A stretch of 64,000 nucleotides of DNA from Pocillopora verrucosa (GCF_036669915.1 NC_089316.1:21448554-21512553), one strand, 5' to 3'; shown: positions 1 to 9,246, counted from the first letter of the stretch. Program-made: numbers and translations. The notes: generated by a model not told the origin, from the letters alone.

Positions 1-880
1 CTTCTAACGGAGCACATAACAACAACAGATAAAAATAAAGAACTGTACCCTTCATTTGTCGCTTAGTCACAAGTTTTGGATCTCACATCCAAAGGTAAAC
101 ACGAAAATTTTTCGCATTATCAACGTTTGCGAAGTCTTAGAAATATCCAGCGCTGAAAAGTTGGACTTCCCAGCCGTCGACCGAATGTTTTCGCCGTTTT
201 GTTTAGCCAGAGAACGATGACGTTAATTTTTAACCTGCGTCAGAGCCGTAAGACTATCAGCGGAGCTAAGCGCTGAGTGGAAAAACTGTCAAGAAGAATA
301 TGATGCGTGCCATGCATTCAGACACCTACTTAGTGTTTAATTTCACCTGATTAATTAATTCGACCAATAACAAAACGTCTCCTAAAACTTGTCATGACAC
401 GTACACGCGAAAATTCAAATAGTTTGATGAAACTTTGCAAATGTTGAAAGGCTGAGGTATTCCGTCTAAACAGAAAGGCACGAAATACCAACAAAAATCT
501 TAGTTTAAGCTTAAGTTTTTGATAGAGGTTATAGTTTGGAGAAATTACTGCTAATTGCACCTGTAATGAATGCTGAGCTGCAATATAATCATATATTTTT
601 AATTAACCTTCTCATGGCGTTAAATATTTTGCGCGCACATTCTTTCAAATTCATCTCCCTCTAAGTATCCCTTCAGAAGTACTCCGGGTAGACGATTGGC
701 ATACAGTCGTTTTAAACCAATACAAACCTTCCGTGGAGAAAACTAAAAAAACCATGGCGTTCTCCCACTATATCCGTTTTAGGTGTTCCGCGGCTTCGGC
801 ATGTTAGATCTCTATGGATGGAATCCGGTCAGGCTTAATTTATATCTTTGTGTGTTTCCTTAAAACACCTGCTACACGGG
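1..880 (+). repeat. Left terminal inverted repeat of the Polinton
   Basis: Bases 1-15 match the reverse complement of 16239-16253 with one mismatch, and matching segments continue inward. Shared blocks include TTAATTAATTCGACCAATAA near 351, the AATATTTTGCGCGCA stretch near 625, and the TTCCTTAAAACACCTGCTAC region near 855-875. The left arm holds about 40 extra bases near 75-120 that the right arm lacks. Homology stops near 880, where the right arm diverges. No gene is seen in it. The outer boundary may lie a few bases before the window. Confidence 0.88.
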
Positions 881-2724
881 AACACAGATATTCCGTGCAC
901 AGGCTTACAAACATTTAAAATGAAGTAAGAGTCTTTCGTACGTATTCGATAGAAGATAAATTGCGATCTCGAGAAAAGTGCTAGTCTAAAATTCGTTTTA
1001 TATAAGCGCTTTCTTTTTTATTTGTCAACTTGGTAAAATAACAGCTTCGTTATTCACTCTACTTGTGCCCAAAGTGGTCATTTTCGGAAACTACTAAATT
1101 AGGGTCCCGGTCTTCATTTGTCAGTGGGCTTTTCAGCGTGCAATAATCTATGATTAGTTAATAATTTTATATCTATAAGTAATTGTAACGTCGAGATACA
1201 CGAGCCCTATTGCGTAAATTACTGTACAATATCATTTGTACAAGTTATTTATGTACAGAACAACACTATATTTTTACGAGTTATTCTGAGTAGATAATGT
1301 TGCGTAAGATTTACTGTTTAAGTGAGAGAATTGTTGCAATAAATCTTTCTTGAAACTGTAAGAGTAAGAGTATTAAAGAATACTTTCTAGTTACGAAGTG
1401 GTTGTACGACTGCCCCCCTCAATTGAGAATTACTTTTCCCAAAGGAGTCATTAATCTATTTGAAGTGGTCGAGTTATGTCCAAAAGGGGGCAGCAACAGG
1501 AAAGTAATCGCTTTTTCAGTCCACTTCCTTGTTATACGTCTTTAGGAAGGTAAGCATGCCAATCACGAATTTAGTGTGGAGATCAGTTCAGAGGTGGGAA
1601 AGGAACCAAGTGCTCCAAGAACGGCGTCAAGACAACATTGTAGGGTAAATGCACCCCATGACACACCTGAAGAATATTGCTGCCGAAATCTGTTCATTCC
1701 ATTCCTTGACTATATCATACAAGAAATATCTTCAAGGTAATCTATATAAATTATCAAACCCTCGACTATTTAGTTAACCTTAAATATTTATAGATATAAT
1801 GAACGATTGAAAAAACAGGCTTAATCATCACAGGGAATTTTTTTCACTCAGAAGACTGCCGTACAGTTGCTTGGTCTTGTGCTAAGCGCCATTAATAGCG
1901 AACACAAATGTAGACAAAGCTGAAGTCTCCAAGATGTGTATGTCAGATCTCTCAAGTCCACAACCTCTCGAAATTGAATATGATCGTTGGATGAGAAAAT
2001 GGCAATCCGAGACGAACAAACCAGAGCGCTTCAACCTGCCTCACAAGATCGAAGTAGTTCAATTTGTTTTTGTTCAAATTCCCCTTACGTAAACAAATGA
2101 CGAATTTGTGGATTACACTTTCTGTCTATCAATAGGGTTGTGATTCCGACATCTTTCCGAACATCCACCTGTTGTTGCGAATTGTATGTACAATTCCAGC
2201 AACATCAGCTGATAACGAGCCATTTCGATAACCAGAGGCGAGATTTCTCTTCGGGATAATGCTCATAAGATGACATTCTTCCAAAATCGTGCATGTTTCA
2301 TTTTTCTGAAACATTTGTTGTTGAGACCATTAGATGTAAACATCGCCAAATTATGTAATATCTGATTTTGAGCTTTTTCCGCGAATTGCCCCTATAAAAA
2401 GTAGAGGCAGGCCCGCAGAGATTTGTACATATTTAAAAACTAGAGTATTATAACCAGCCAGGTGGGTAGTTTCAGTTCCAGAGTCGGTGTACTTTTGGAG
2501 AAATTCAGTTTTGTTCGACAACAAAAATGACCGAGACTGTACCGAGATGAATAATCTATTGGTGTGTTCACATTTACTCCAAGGGAAAATTGAATGGATC
2601 AAAGTGAAGATGAATGATGTCACTATGCATGGTACAAGTGCCTATTTGTAATGTTGTATTCAAGTAGTATAGGGCGTCTCCATAGGGAGCAAAGGGATGC
2701 CGCCATCAATTAACATAAATAACA
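881..2724. other. Polinton subterminal region without a recognised gene
   Basis: About 1.8 kb between the left terminal repeat and the first gene cluster. It is AT-rich with scattered stops. Two minus-strand open frames (2129-2314 and 2351-2623) are short and match no family I recognise. Polintons often carry lineage-specific accessory genes here, so a degraded accessory gene is possible, but nothing supports naming one. Confidence 0.5.
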
Positions 2725-2830
2725 AAGTCCCATAGGGAGGATTCAAGATGGCGTCTAAGTCCCTTAGGGAGGATTCAAGATGGCGTCGGAGACGTCATCG
2801 AAGATGACATCATTCAAGATGGCGGTGTAA
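2725..2830 (+). promoter_or_regulatory. Repeated AAGATGGCG (YY1-like) motifs upstream of the late gene cluster
   Basis: Two near-identical direct repeats of about 31 bp (near 2730-2760 and 2761-2791) each contain GGGAGGATTCAAGATGGCGT, and a third CAAGATGGCG occurs near 2813. The shared core AAGATGGCG equals the known binding consensus of the metazoan factor YY1. The cluster lies 150-250 bp before the first plus-strand gene, where a promoter or upstream control region would be expected. The motif is seen directly; the role as a YY1-responsive promoter is inference. Confidence 0.45.
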
Positions 2831-2976
2831 TGTATTCATAATATGAGGGTGTAGGTGGGGTAAAAATTAGTTCACAAGCAAGTTACGCCAAGTTAGTTAG
2901 TGCTTGGTAAACTTCTGGGAAAACAGGCTTTAAAAGGCATTATGGATAATGTCAAGCATTATAAAAAGGGTCGGAG

Positions 2977-3462
2977 ATGAAAAAAAATCACGAGTTCATC
3001 ATGCTTACCTCGTGGAGTCAATGGCTATGCTACTTGCATTATCGAGTGGTGTCGTGGCTTTGTGATCGCATCCCACATATCGTCTTCGAAGAGGATGAGC
3101 CGCATAAAATCCCTTACCAATGGGTTCCCGAAGACATGGAAGTTGAGGTGTTTAAGTTTGTCGTGAAACCACACCTACATCCACTACACGACCGTATCTT
3201 TCATTTGATGACGTTTATGAGATACTATGATGGGAAGTATACATATAAGACGTGGAATCATTTGTATACGCAGTACCTTCATAAGTATTGGGTCACCTAC
3301 CATTCTTTCAAACTTTGGTGTCATTTATCATGGTTAAGAACATTAAGAAAGATGTCAAGGACGACTTGTATGACGAACCCGGTGTCGTCGGTAGTTTGGG
3401 TGGTGTGGCACCGTATGCCAAAGCTCAAAAGATCTCTATTGCTCAAGGTAAAAACGAATTAG
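2977..3462 (+). CDS. Unrecognised Polinton ORF of 161 codons
   Basis: Open frame starting MKKNHEFIM, rich in Trp, His and Tyr in its first 115 residues. No domain is recognised. It overlaps the integrase reading frame (start at 3330) in another phase for about 130 bp, and its last 45 residues there look like out-of-frame translation of integrase. The real protein may therefore be only the upstream part, or the frame may be fortuitous. Its position directly before integrase and after the putative control region makes it the first plus-strand gene if real. Confidence 0.35.
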   Translation: MKKNHEFIMLTSWSQWLCYLHYRVVSWLCDRIPHIVFEEDEPHKIPYQWVPEDMEVEVFKFVVKPHLHPLHDRIFHLMTFMRYYDGKYTYKTWNHLYTQYLHKYWVTYHSFKLWCHLSWLRTLRKMSRTTCMTNPVSSVVWVVWHRMPKLKRSLLLKVKTN

Positions 3463-4391
3463 AGGAAAAATAAGCGTACACGCTTCACAAACCCAGACGT
3501 CGACGAGGAGAATTTTTACCTGTGGTGGTGTTCGACATTGATCAACAATGGGTAGCAGATTTGATCGAAGTACAGACCCTATCCAAACAGAACAAGGGAT
3601 ACCGATACGTATTGGTCGTGATCGATGCCTTTTCCAAATACGCGTGGGCCCGGCCGATTAAAAAGAAAACAGGAAAAGATGTGACGGATGCGTTTGCAAA
3701 AATACTCAAGGAAGCCAAAGGAAGGAAACCTCAGACGTTACAGACAGATGCAGGCAAAGAATTTTACAATCAGACCTTTCAATCATTGATGAAAACACAG
3801 GATATTCATCACTTTTCTACTCATGGAGATGCCAAAGCCAGTATCGTCGAACGATTTAATAGAACCCTTAAATCGAAATTGTATCGCTATTTTACGGCTG
3901 CCAACACACTCAAATATGTAGACATATTGCCCAAACTTGTCAATCAATACCATCGCACCTATCACAGGAGTATTAAAACCACACCAGCTAAAGTCACCAC
4001 ATTCAATGCCAAAGAAGTGTGGAACAATTTGTATGGGAAATATCAGACTAAGAAAGAAAAAAAGCCTGCATTTAAAGTAGGCGATAAAGTCCGATTGAAT
4101 AAAAAATTTAGACCGTTTAAGAAAGGGTATCTACCAGGATGGACGGAAGAAGTGTTTCAAGTTCGTAAAGTCGTACCCGGAATGGTAACGACCTATAAAG
4201 TGCAAGAATTGGATGACACGCCCTTACAAGGCACATTTTATGTGTGGGATTTGCAAAAAGTACATGTAGATGAAGCGACTTATTTTCGAGTGGAAAAAGT
4301 ATTAAAGAGACAAAAGGATAAATTGTTTGTCAAGTGGAAAGGGTACCCTAGCAAATATAACAGTTGGATTAATAAAAAAGATTTAAAGTGA
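3330..4391 (+). pseudogene. Polinton integrase (DDE family, C-terminal chromodomain), one in-frame stop
   Basis: Integrase cuts target DNA and joins the element ends. The frame starts at ATG 3330 (MVKNIKKDV), is interrupted by TAA at 3471-3473, then stays open to 4391. After the stop, a Thr-Leu-His-Lys-Pro motif precedes the catalytic core. Counted from 3522, the catalytic residues are D13 (in VADL), D76 (in QTDAGKEF) and E110 (in ASIVE), with 33 residues between the second and third. A chromodomain-like tail (about residues 255-289, FRVEKVL ... KWKGY) ends the protein; in related integrases this domain can bind modified histones. The stop separates the N-terminal segment from the core, so a full-length enzyme would need read-through or an internal start. 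Integrase identity is strong; activity is unlikely. Confidence 0.93.
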
Positions 4392-4416
4392 ATTGTGTGT
4401 TTGTGGTGATCGCATC

Positions 4417-4737
4417 ATGAGAGGAGGAAGTTTGAGACGCTTTAAAGTGTATGTGCCAAATGAACAAGGAGGTGGTGGTCTCATGCGCTGGCAGACTCCC
4501 TCACCTTATGCCCCACCACCTTTTATCGGATCCTGGGGTGATCCTCAAATAGGTGCCGGAGTCAAAGACATGGCTAAAGATTTTTTGAAAGGTGTAACAG
4601 GAGGCCTTAAAAGCAGTGTCAAAAAGCGTTCGTTATCAGAAGTGCCGCGAGGTATAAAGAGAGGGGCTTCCCAAGCGCTCAAGAACGAATTGAAGAGAAA
4701 AGTTGCCAAGAGGTTGAACGATATTTTTGGAGAATAA
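4417..4737 (+). CDS. Small basic amphipathic protein, possible capsid-lining or core protein
   Basis: About 106 residues from ATG 4417 (MRGGSLRRFK); an in-frame start at 4393 would add eight residues. The N-terminal half is Gly/Pro-rich. The C-terminal half is Lys/Arg-rich and would form amphipathic helices (KDFLKGVTGGLKSS, ALKNELKRKVAKRL). It follows the integrase stop closely and precedes another basic protein by 3 bp. Small basic proteins next to the major capsid gene in adenovirus-like elements are often core or membrane-active proteins comparable to pVI or pX. That role is inference from composition and position; no motif proves it. Confidence 0.6.
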   Translation: MRGGSLRRFKVYVPNEQGGGGLMRWQTPSPYAPPPFIGSWGDPQIGAGVKDMAKDFLKGVTGGLKSSVKKRSLSEVPRGIKRGASQALKNELKRKVAKRLNDIFGE

Positions 4738-4740
4738 AAC

Positions 4741-4938
4741 ATGGTCCGCATCAGCACCGTACGTCAAAGTGATCCTATCATTGGTGTAGGCACAACATCA
4801 CCGACAGATCCTGTGTTTTCCATCTTGAAAAGGTATAAAGGGAGAAGAAGAAAACAACAGCAACGAGAAGGATTTCTCACAAGTCGTATAAAGAAAATAG
4901 GAACACGAAAACGTGTGCATAAACGCAGAAGACGTTGA
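4741..4938 (+). CDS. Very basic small protein, possible DNA-condensing core protein
   Basis: 65 residues starting MVRISTVRQSD, ending in an Arg/Lys-dense tail (KKIGTRKRVHKRRRR). The charge pattern resembles virion core proteins that neutralise packaged DNA. It sits 3 bp after the preceding gene and 15 bp before the major capsid gene, so it belongs to the same plus-strand block. The family is not recognised and the function is inferred only from charge and context. Confidence 0.55.
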   Translation: MVRISTVRQSDPIIGVGTTSPTDPVFSILKRYKGRRRKQQQREGFLTSRIKKIGTRKRVHKRRRR

Positions 4939-4953
4939 AACAGACACATCACC

Positions 4954-6333
4954 ATGTCTATCAAAGGGGCAGAGCAGAATTCAAGTCTAGATCTCTTTAG
5001 AATACCACCTACAGATCTTTCTACGGTAAAGTACCGATATGTCAAAATACCACCTCAGACATCTAGTATTGCTCCTATCCAAGTGTACGTGGAACGACAA
5101 TCAGATCTCATCGATCTTTCGAGAATTTTTGTCCAACTGGATTTGGGTTTCAAAACCACAGAAAATGCCAGTCTCACAGCACGCGCAAACAATGTGGGTG
5201 TGATGACTTCACCAGCCAACAATATTGCACACACTCTCTTCAAGCAAATCAATTTCAGAGCCAATGGTACCTTACTCACCGAACAAGTAGACATGTACCA
5301 TCTTAAAGCTTTCATACAGACGATCCTTAATAATGACAGGAATGATGGAGAGACGATACTCGAACCAGCTGGATGGCGGAACGAAATTGATTCTCCTGTA
5401 ACCTACACCGCTGCAAATGTCAAGATGGATGATGACGCGTATACAGCTCTTTCCATAAATCATCAAGAAAGCATCAAGAGACAGAGAGCAGATGCAACAG
5501 AATACTATGCAGGAGGAAAGAGGAGAATCTTGAGAATGAAACCGTTTATAGACGCGTTTCGCCAAGGAAAATGGATCGTCCCCAAAACTCTTTTGGAATT
5601 GGAATTTTATCTGAATCCAGCAGCCTTATTCATGAATGGAGAAGCCAATCCACCCAGTGAGGAAGTCCGAGTCAACCCAGAGGATATTAAACTTACCTTC
5701 TTTCTATGTCTGGTGTCCCTAAACCCAGCCGTCTACATGAGCATGATGAGTATGATGACCAAAACCCCAACCAAGTATCCCATGATCCGTACCGAGATGA
5801 GACAGTTTCCCCTAGACAATGGGGCCACTTCTAAAGAAATCAACAACCCATTCAATGGAAAGGTGCCCCAAAGAGTCATCATTGGTATTCTGAAAACTAC
5901 TGCATTCAATGGTCAATACAACGAAGACCCCTTGGCCTTTGGAAAAATTGGGGTGGAATACATCAAACAAATTGTGAATGGAGAAGAATACCCATACGAG
6001 ACTTTGGAACTCAACACGGCTAATGGTCAAAAAGACTTGGTGGGTTATCACCGATTTCTGGATGCTACTGGCTGTCTGTACAGAAATGCAGGAAACATGG
6101 TGCGATTCAAAGACTGGGGTCATGGAAAAAATTGCACGCTGTTTGCGTTTTCCAATGTGGCCAATGGAAGACACGATGACCCGGTTCTTCTACCTAAAAA
6201 TGAAGGCTTCATCAACATTCACATTAAGTGTGCAGGGCAAGCAAGTCAGAAAACGGTGATCATTTATGCTGAATATGAAGGCATTATGGAAATTGATGGC
6301 ATTAAAGGAGCTACCACGATGGAAGTGCATTAG
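4954..6333 (+). CDS. Major capsid protein (double jelly-roll, hexon-like)
   Basis: 459 residues, intact. Hallmarks of the Polinton/adintovirus major capsid protein are visible: an N-terminal LDLFRIPPT segment, the IDLSRIFVQLDLGF strand region, NNIAHTLFKQINFRANGTLL near residues 88-107, a central linker, and a C-terminal second barrel ending KTVIIYAEYEGIMEI. Proteins of this family form pseudo-hexameric trimers that tile an icosahedral capsid. The gene is followed by the protease start 2 bp after its stop, a typical compact late cluster. The open frame contrasts with the broken integrase and polymerase. Confidence is high from the N-terminal signature and the neighbours. Confidence 0.92.
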   Translation: MSIKGAEQNSSLDLFRIPPTDLSTVKYRYVKIPPQTSSIAPIQVYVERQSDLIDLSRIFVQLDLGFKTTENASLTARANNVGVMTSPANNIAHTLFKQINFRANGTLLTEQVDMYHLKAFIQTILNNDRNDGETILEPAGWRNEIDSPVTYTAANVKMDDDAYTALSINHQESIKRQRADATEYYAGGKRRILRMKPFIDAFRQGKWIVPKTLLELEFYLNPAALFMNGEANPPSEEVRVNPEDIKLTFFLCLVSLNPAVYMSMMSMMTKTPTKYPMIRTEMRQFPLDNGATSKEINNPFNGKVPQRVIIGILKTTAFNGQYNEDPLAFGKIGVEYIKQIVNGEEYPYETLELNTANGQKDLVGYHRFLDATGCLYRNAGNMVRFKDWGHGKNCTLFAFSNVANGRHDDPVLLPKNEGFINIHIKCAGQASQKTVIIYAEYEGIMEIDGIKGATTMEVH

Positions 6334-6335
6334 TG

Positions 6336-6827
6336 ATGGAGTTTGTGTGGCTTATTACGAATCAACTCAACGCTTTAGCGGATAGCGATCCAGAACTCCG
6401 CAAGTACTTTGTGAGTGTTTTAGCCTGTGACGAACTACCCGAGTCGCCGGAACGTGTGAAACCGAGAGCTTACATTGTCAATACCCACCCTGCAGACAAA
6501 CCTGGGGAACACTGGATAGCTGTGTGGACCGAACACGATAGCTGTGAAATTTTAGATAGTTATGGTTTAAATTTAACCACCTATGAATTTCTGACACCAT
6601 TCATTGTATGGTTAAACCGATGGCCTTACGTGCGTAAAAATACTCGAGCATTACAATCTGTAAAAACCGCAAGTTGTGGAAACTATGCCATCATTTATTT
6701 AATGTGTAAAGCAAGACGCAAGAGTATGGATGAGTTTTTTTCCATGTTTTCTAAAAAGGATTATGTAGGCAACGATGATCAAATAGGCGACATGTTAGAA
6801 GACATCATTCAATCGTTAATAAAATAA
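6336..6827 (+). CDS. Adenain-like cysteine protease (maturation protease)
   Basis: 163 residues from ATG 6336; a GTG two codons earlier overlaps the capsid stop. Catalytic residues of peptidase family C5 are visible: His59 (in GEHWIAVW), Asp74 (in ILDSYG), the oxyanion Gln107 (in ALQSV) and nucleophile Cys114 (in TASCGNYAI). Length and order match Polinton and adenovirus proteases, which cleave capsid and core precursors during virion maturation. The gene lies between the major capsid and packaging ATPase genes and has no breaks. It should still encode an active enzyme if expressed. Confidence 0.94.
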   Translation: MEFVWLITNQLNALADSDPELRKYFVSVLACDELPESPERVKPRAYIVNTHPADKPGEHWIAVWTEHDSCEILDSYGLNLTTYEFLTPFIVWLNRWPYVRKNTRALQSVKTASCGNYAIIYLMCKARRKSMDEFFSMFSKKDYVGNDDQIGDMLEDIIQSLIK

Positions 6828-6878
6828 AAGGAATGAAATAAAATCGTGTCATTTTTGTGTAACTCGCTTTTAGCCATC

Positions 6879-7538
6879 ATGTTCAAGTGTGTGGAACCAG
6901 GATTTTCGTTCAAATCCCCTTCCAATATTTTGATTGTGGGCCCTACAAGTTGTGGAAAAACCACCTTTCTCCATCACCTACTTTTGGAAAATTTAGACCT
7001 CTTTGACGAAAGACCGCCCCGCGTGCATTACTGTTATGGATCCTGGCAAAATAAGTTTGACGACATGCAACGCCATGGCATAGAATTTTTTAAAGGAGTG
7101 CCTACCCACGACGATTTAACAACATGGTTTGGAGATAAACGAGGGGGTATTCTTGTCTTGGATGATCTCATGTCGGAGGGAGGAGATGACAGAGAAATAC
7201 TTAATCTTTTCACACAATATTCTCACCACATGAATGTCACCGTGTGTTATCTCTGCCAAGACATGTTCCCTCAAGGAAAATATTCCAAGACCATCTCTAG
7301 GAATGCGCAATACATTATTGCCTTTAAAAATCCTAGAGATAAAGTGGCGTTGCGCACCTTACTGCTACAGATATACCCGACCAAGTGGCTACCTGTCATG
7401 GGTATATATAATGCATGTACGGACAGACCCTATGGTTATTTGTTATTTGACGTACACCCTGCGAGTAGAGATTCTACGAGACTTTTAAGTCACTTGTTAC
7501 GACACGAAGGGTGTGTACGCTGTTACAGAGAGAAATAA
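6879..7538 (+). CDS. A32-like genome-packaging ATPase (FtsK/HerA superfamily)
   Basis: 219 residues from ATG 6879; the upstream in-frame GTG at 6846 is less likely because the family begins close to the P-loop. Walker A is GPTSCGKT at residues 21-28 and Walker B is ILVLDD at 91-96, followed by LMSEGG. The arrangement matches the packaging ATPases of Polintons and large DNA viruses that pump DNA into preformed capsids. The stop codon region reads AAATAAATAA, so termination overlaps an AATAAA poly(A)-type signal, and the next gene starts 10 bp on. The frame is intact. Confidence 0.93.
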   Translation: MFKCVEPGFSFKSPSNILIVGPTSCGKTTFLHHLLLENLDLFDERPPRVHYCYGSWQNKFDDMQRHGIEFFKGVPTHDDLTTWFGDKRGGILVLDDLMSEGGDDREILNLFTQYSHHMNVTVCYLCQDMFPQGKYSKTISRNAQYIIAFKNPRDKVALRTLLLQIYPTKWLPVMGIYNACTDRPYGYLLFDVHPASRDSTRLLSHLLRHEGCVRCYREK

Positions 7539-7547
7539 ATAAGAAAG

Positions 7548-7766
7548 ATGCCTGGTTATAAGCGCAGTATGCCCACAACCCGAAGGAGAAGAAGAGTGAA
7601 AAGAAGACTAACCAAAAGAGGACAAAAAGGAGGTATCCTACCATTAGCGGCAATCATTCCAGCCCTCATTGCTGGAGGTAAAGCATTGGGTTTAAGTGCC
7701 CTTGGAGGAGCTGCATCGTTTGGGGCTAAAAAAGGCCTAGAAGCTCTTACAAAGAAAAAGCGATGA
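7548..7766 (+). CDS. pX-like core/membrane-active small protein
   Basis: 72 residues: an Arg-rich N-terminus (about residues 11-25, TRRRRRVKRRL) followed by a Gly/Ala/Leu-rich hydrophobic stretch (PLAAIIPALIAGGKALG) and a Lys-rich end. This layout is typical of the adenovirus pX (mu)-like proteins reported in adintoviruses and Polintons, which condense DNA or disturb membranes. It ends by overlapping the next start in an ATGA junction (7763-7766). Assignment rests on composition and position, not on a catalytic motif. Confidence 0.7.
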   Translation: MPGYKRSMPTTRRRRRVKRRLTKRGQKGGILPLAAIIPALIAGGKALGLSALGGAASFGAKKGLEALTKKKR

Positions 7767-8089
7767 TTAATAGTTTCAAGAGAAATGTGGATTTTTTAAA
7801 ATCTATTTTACAAGAGAAAAATAGAAAGCGTCGTATGGAAAAATTACTTCACGCTAGTAAAGATCAAATCAATGCCGTCAGTGAATTCACGTTGAACATG
7901 TTGAAGAAAAAGATACCTTTATCACCGCCCACAGTTGCCAAACTCAAGAAATATAGAGTGATGTTGAGAGAGTTGGGTAAACGGAGGAACTCTTTAAGAA
8001 AGCGGCGTCAATTACTTGTGAATCAAACAGGCGGTAGCTTTTGGAGTGGTATGAACGACGCGTTCTGTCAGTGTTTCAAGAGATCATGA
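7763..8089 (+). CDS. Conserved Polinton small basic protein, function unknown
   Basis: 108 residues with a central LLHASKDQINAVSEF motif, then a Lys-rich helix (LKKYRVMLRELGKRRNSL) and a Gly-Gly end. I recognise this pattern (an HAxxDQIxA-like segment followed by basic helices) as a recurrent small protein of Polinton-type elements, but no biochemical role is known to me. It starts inside the stop of the preceding gene (ATGA overlap) and its end overlaps the next frame, suggesting translational coupling or leaky scanning on a shared transcript. Confidence 0.72.
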   Translation: MINSFKRNVDFLKSILQEKNRKRRMEKLLHASKDQINAVSEFTLNMLKKKIPLSPPTVAKLKKYRVMLRELGKRRNSLRKRRQLLVNQTGGSFWSGMNDAFCQCFKRS

Positions 8090-8277
8090 CTGTCACCGTG
8101 CAAGAGGGTATAAACGAAGTGGACACGGGTATAAAGTTTGATTTGCAATTCAACTACGACGACGACGACAGTGACTATAAGGATTCAACTGAGTGTAGAC
8201 TCACAATAACTCAACTGTTTCGGTGGTTGCGTATGCGTGTGGTGGAACCCTTGTGGCGATTATGGAGACGTTCTTAA
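8086..8277 (+). CDS. Small acidic/aromatic Polinton ORF, unknown
   Basis: 63 residues from ATG 8086 (MTVTVQEGI). An acidic centre (YDDDDSDYKD) is followed by a C-terminal amphipathic Arg/Trp helix (LFRWLRMRVVEPLWRLWRRS). It overlaps the end of the previous gene by 4 bp and the start of the next by 16 bp, so it fits a dense overlapping array and is probably real. No family is recognised. The tail could contact membranes or nucleic acid; that is speculation from composition. Confidence 0.5.
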   Translation: MTVTVQEGINEVDTGIKFDLQFNYDDDDSDYKDSTECRLTITQLFRWLRMRVVEPLWRLWRRS

Positions 8278-8915
8278 TGGTGAAACCCGATGAGTTTCGA
8301 GCTTTGGTAGATTATTACAAGGGAAAAATTACTGAAAGTACTCTTCTGGACAAAGCCGCACGCGTGGCCGCCGAAGCAAAACTGTTATTAGAAGATACAT
8401 CTACTCCTGCTGCTTTAAAAGAACCTGTGGTAAAAGAATTGTTAATGCAAGAACGCAAGCTTACTGACAAATTGAGACAGATTCCTATCGCCGGTGGTGT
8501 AGAACCTCCACCTCGAGACGATGATGGTAATCTCATGGAGGGGTTGCAAGAGGGATTGTTAAAAGAACTCATTAAATCCATAAATATGAGGGGACAAGCC
8601 GCCGTACCTCAGATGACACTCAAGAGGGAACCTGTCACACCTGTGGGGATCAAGAACGAACCCGTCACCCCTGCGAAACCGGGAACGTCCAAGATTCCTT
8701 TTCTCACAGCTCCATCCCAAAAGATACAAAAAACGAAACGAAAACTTCCTGTTCTCACACCGCAAAAGCATCGCACGGAGTTGGAACGACTCAAAGAATT
8801 TGGTAACTGGGAACCTTGGGAAAAGAGAGGTTACGACCTGTATCAAGTGTTTGAAGATGACGAAACGCCAAAGTCGAAGAAAGGCAAAGGGAGGGGCAAG
8901 AACCGTCCAAGCTAA
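8262..8915 (+). CDS. Conserved Polinton protein with N-terminal helical domain and Pro/Lys-rich tail
   Basis: 217 residues from ATG 8262 (METFLMVKPDEF); a GTG 39 bp earlier is the only longer start. The first 80 residues (EFRALVDYYKGKITESTLLD, KAARVAAEAKLLLED) resemble a helical region that recurs in Polinton proteins of unknown role. The middle is low-complexity with two KREPVTP/KNEPVTP repeats. The C-terminus is charged and rich in Lys/Gly. The last 59 bp overlap the phospholipase gene in another frame. No enzymatic motif is visible; a scaffold or core role is possible but unproven. Confidence 0.65.
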   Translation: METFLMVKPDEFRALVDYYKGKITESTLLDKAARVAAEAKLLLEDTSTPAALKEPVVKELLMQERKLTDKLRQIPIAGGVEPPPRDDDGNLMEGLQEGLLKELIKSINMRGQAAVPQMTLKREPVTPVGIKNEPVTPAKPGTSKIPFLTAPSQKIQKTKRKLPVLTPQKHRTELERLKEFGNWEPWEKRGYDLYQVFEDDETPKSKKGKGRGKNRPS

Positions 8916-9246
8916 GGCTAAAAGGAAACGCCAGAGAGGAGGAAAATTTGATATTCAGAAATGGATTTCAAAGTTAGGTGTCGAGTTTCATTGGCCCGGA
9001 TACCAGTATATGGGTCCAGGTACAAAATTAGCCAAGCGATTAAAACGTGGTGATCCAGGAATTAATCGTCTCGATAGATTAGCCAAACAGCACGATATTG
9101 ATTACAGTAAAGCTAAATCACTCGCTGACAAACATATTGCAGATCGTAAGATGGTAGCCGGAATCGATAAGTTTCCAGGCAAGAAGAGTTTAACCGAGCA
9201 AATTGTGAAGCGAATCATGCAAGCTAAACTTAAAACAAAATTGTAA
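8857..9246 (+). CDS. Phospholipase A2-domain protein (parvovirus VP1u-like)
   Basis: 129 residues from ATG 8857 (MTKRQSRRKAKGG). A basic N-terminus is followed by a secreted-PLA2-type core: the calcium-loop sequence YMGPGT at residues 51-56, the GDPGINRLDRLAKQ stretch, and the catalytic dyad HD at 79-80 in QHDIDY. The same motif set occurs in parvovirus VP1 unique regions and in many Polinton/adintovirus virion proteins, where the domain breaches endosomal membranes during entry. The start lies inside the previous gene in a different frame. The frame is intact and ends with a Lys-rich tail. The AATAAA signal near 9265 could end this transcript. Confidence 0.85.
   Translation: MTKRQSRRKAKGGARTVQAKAKRKRQRGGKFDIQKWISKLGVEFHWPGYQYMGPGTKLAKRLKRGDPGINRLDRLAKQHDIDYSKAKSLADKHIADRKMVAGIDKFPGKKSLTEQIVKRIMQAKLKTKL

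Noticed and set aside
1-6. Target-site duplication of the Polinton
   Set aside because: The left tip is at the window edge, so the flanking bases needed for comparison with 16254-16259 are not available.
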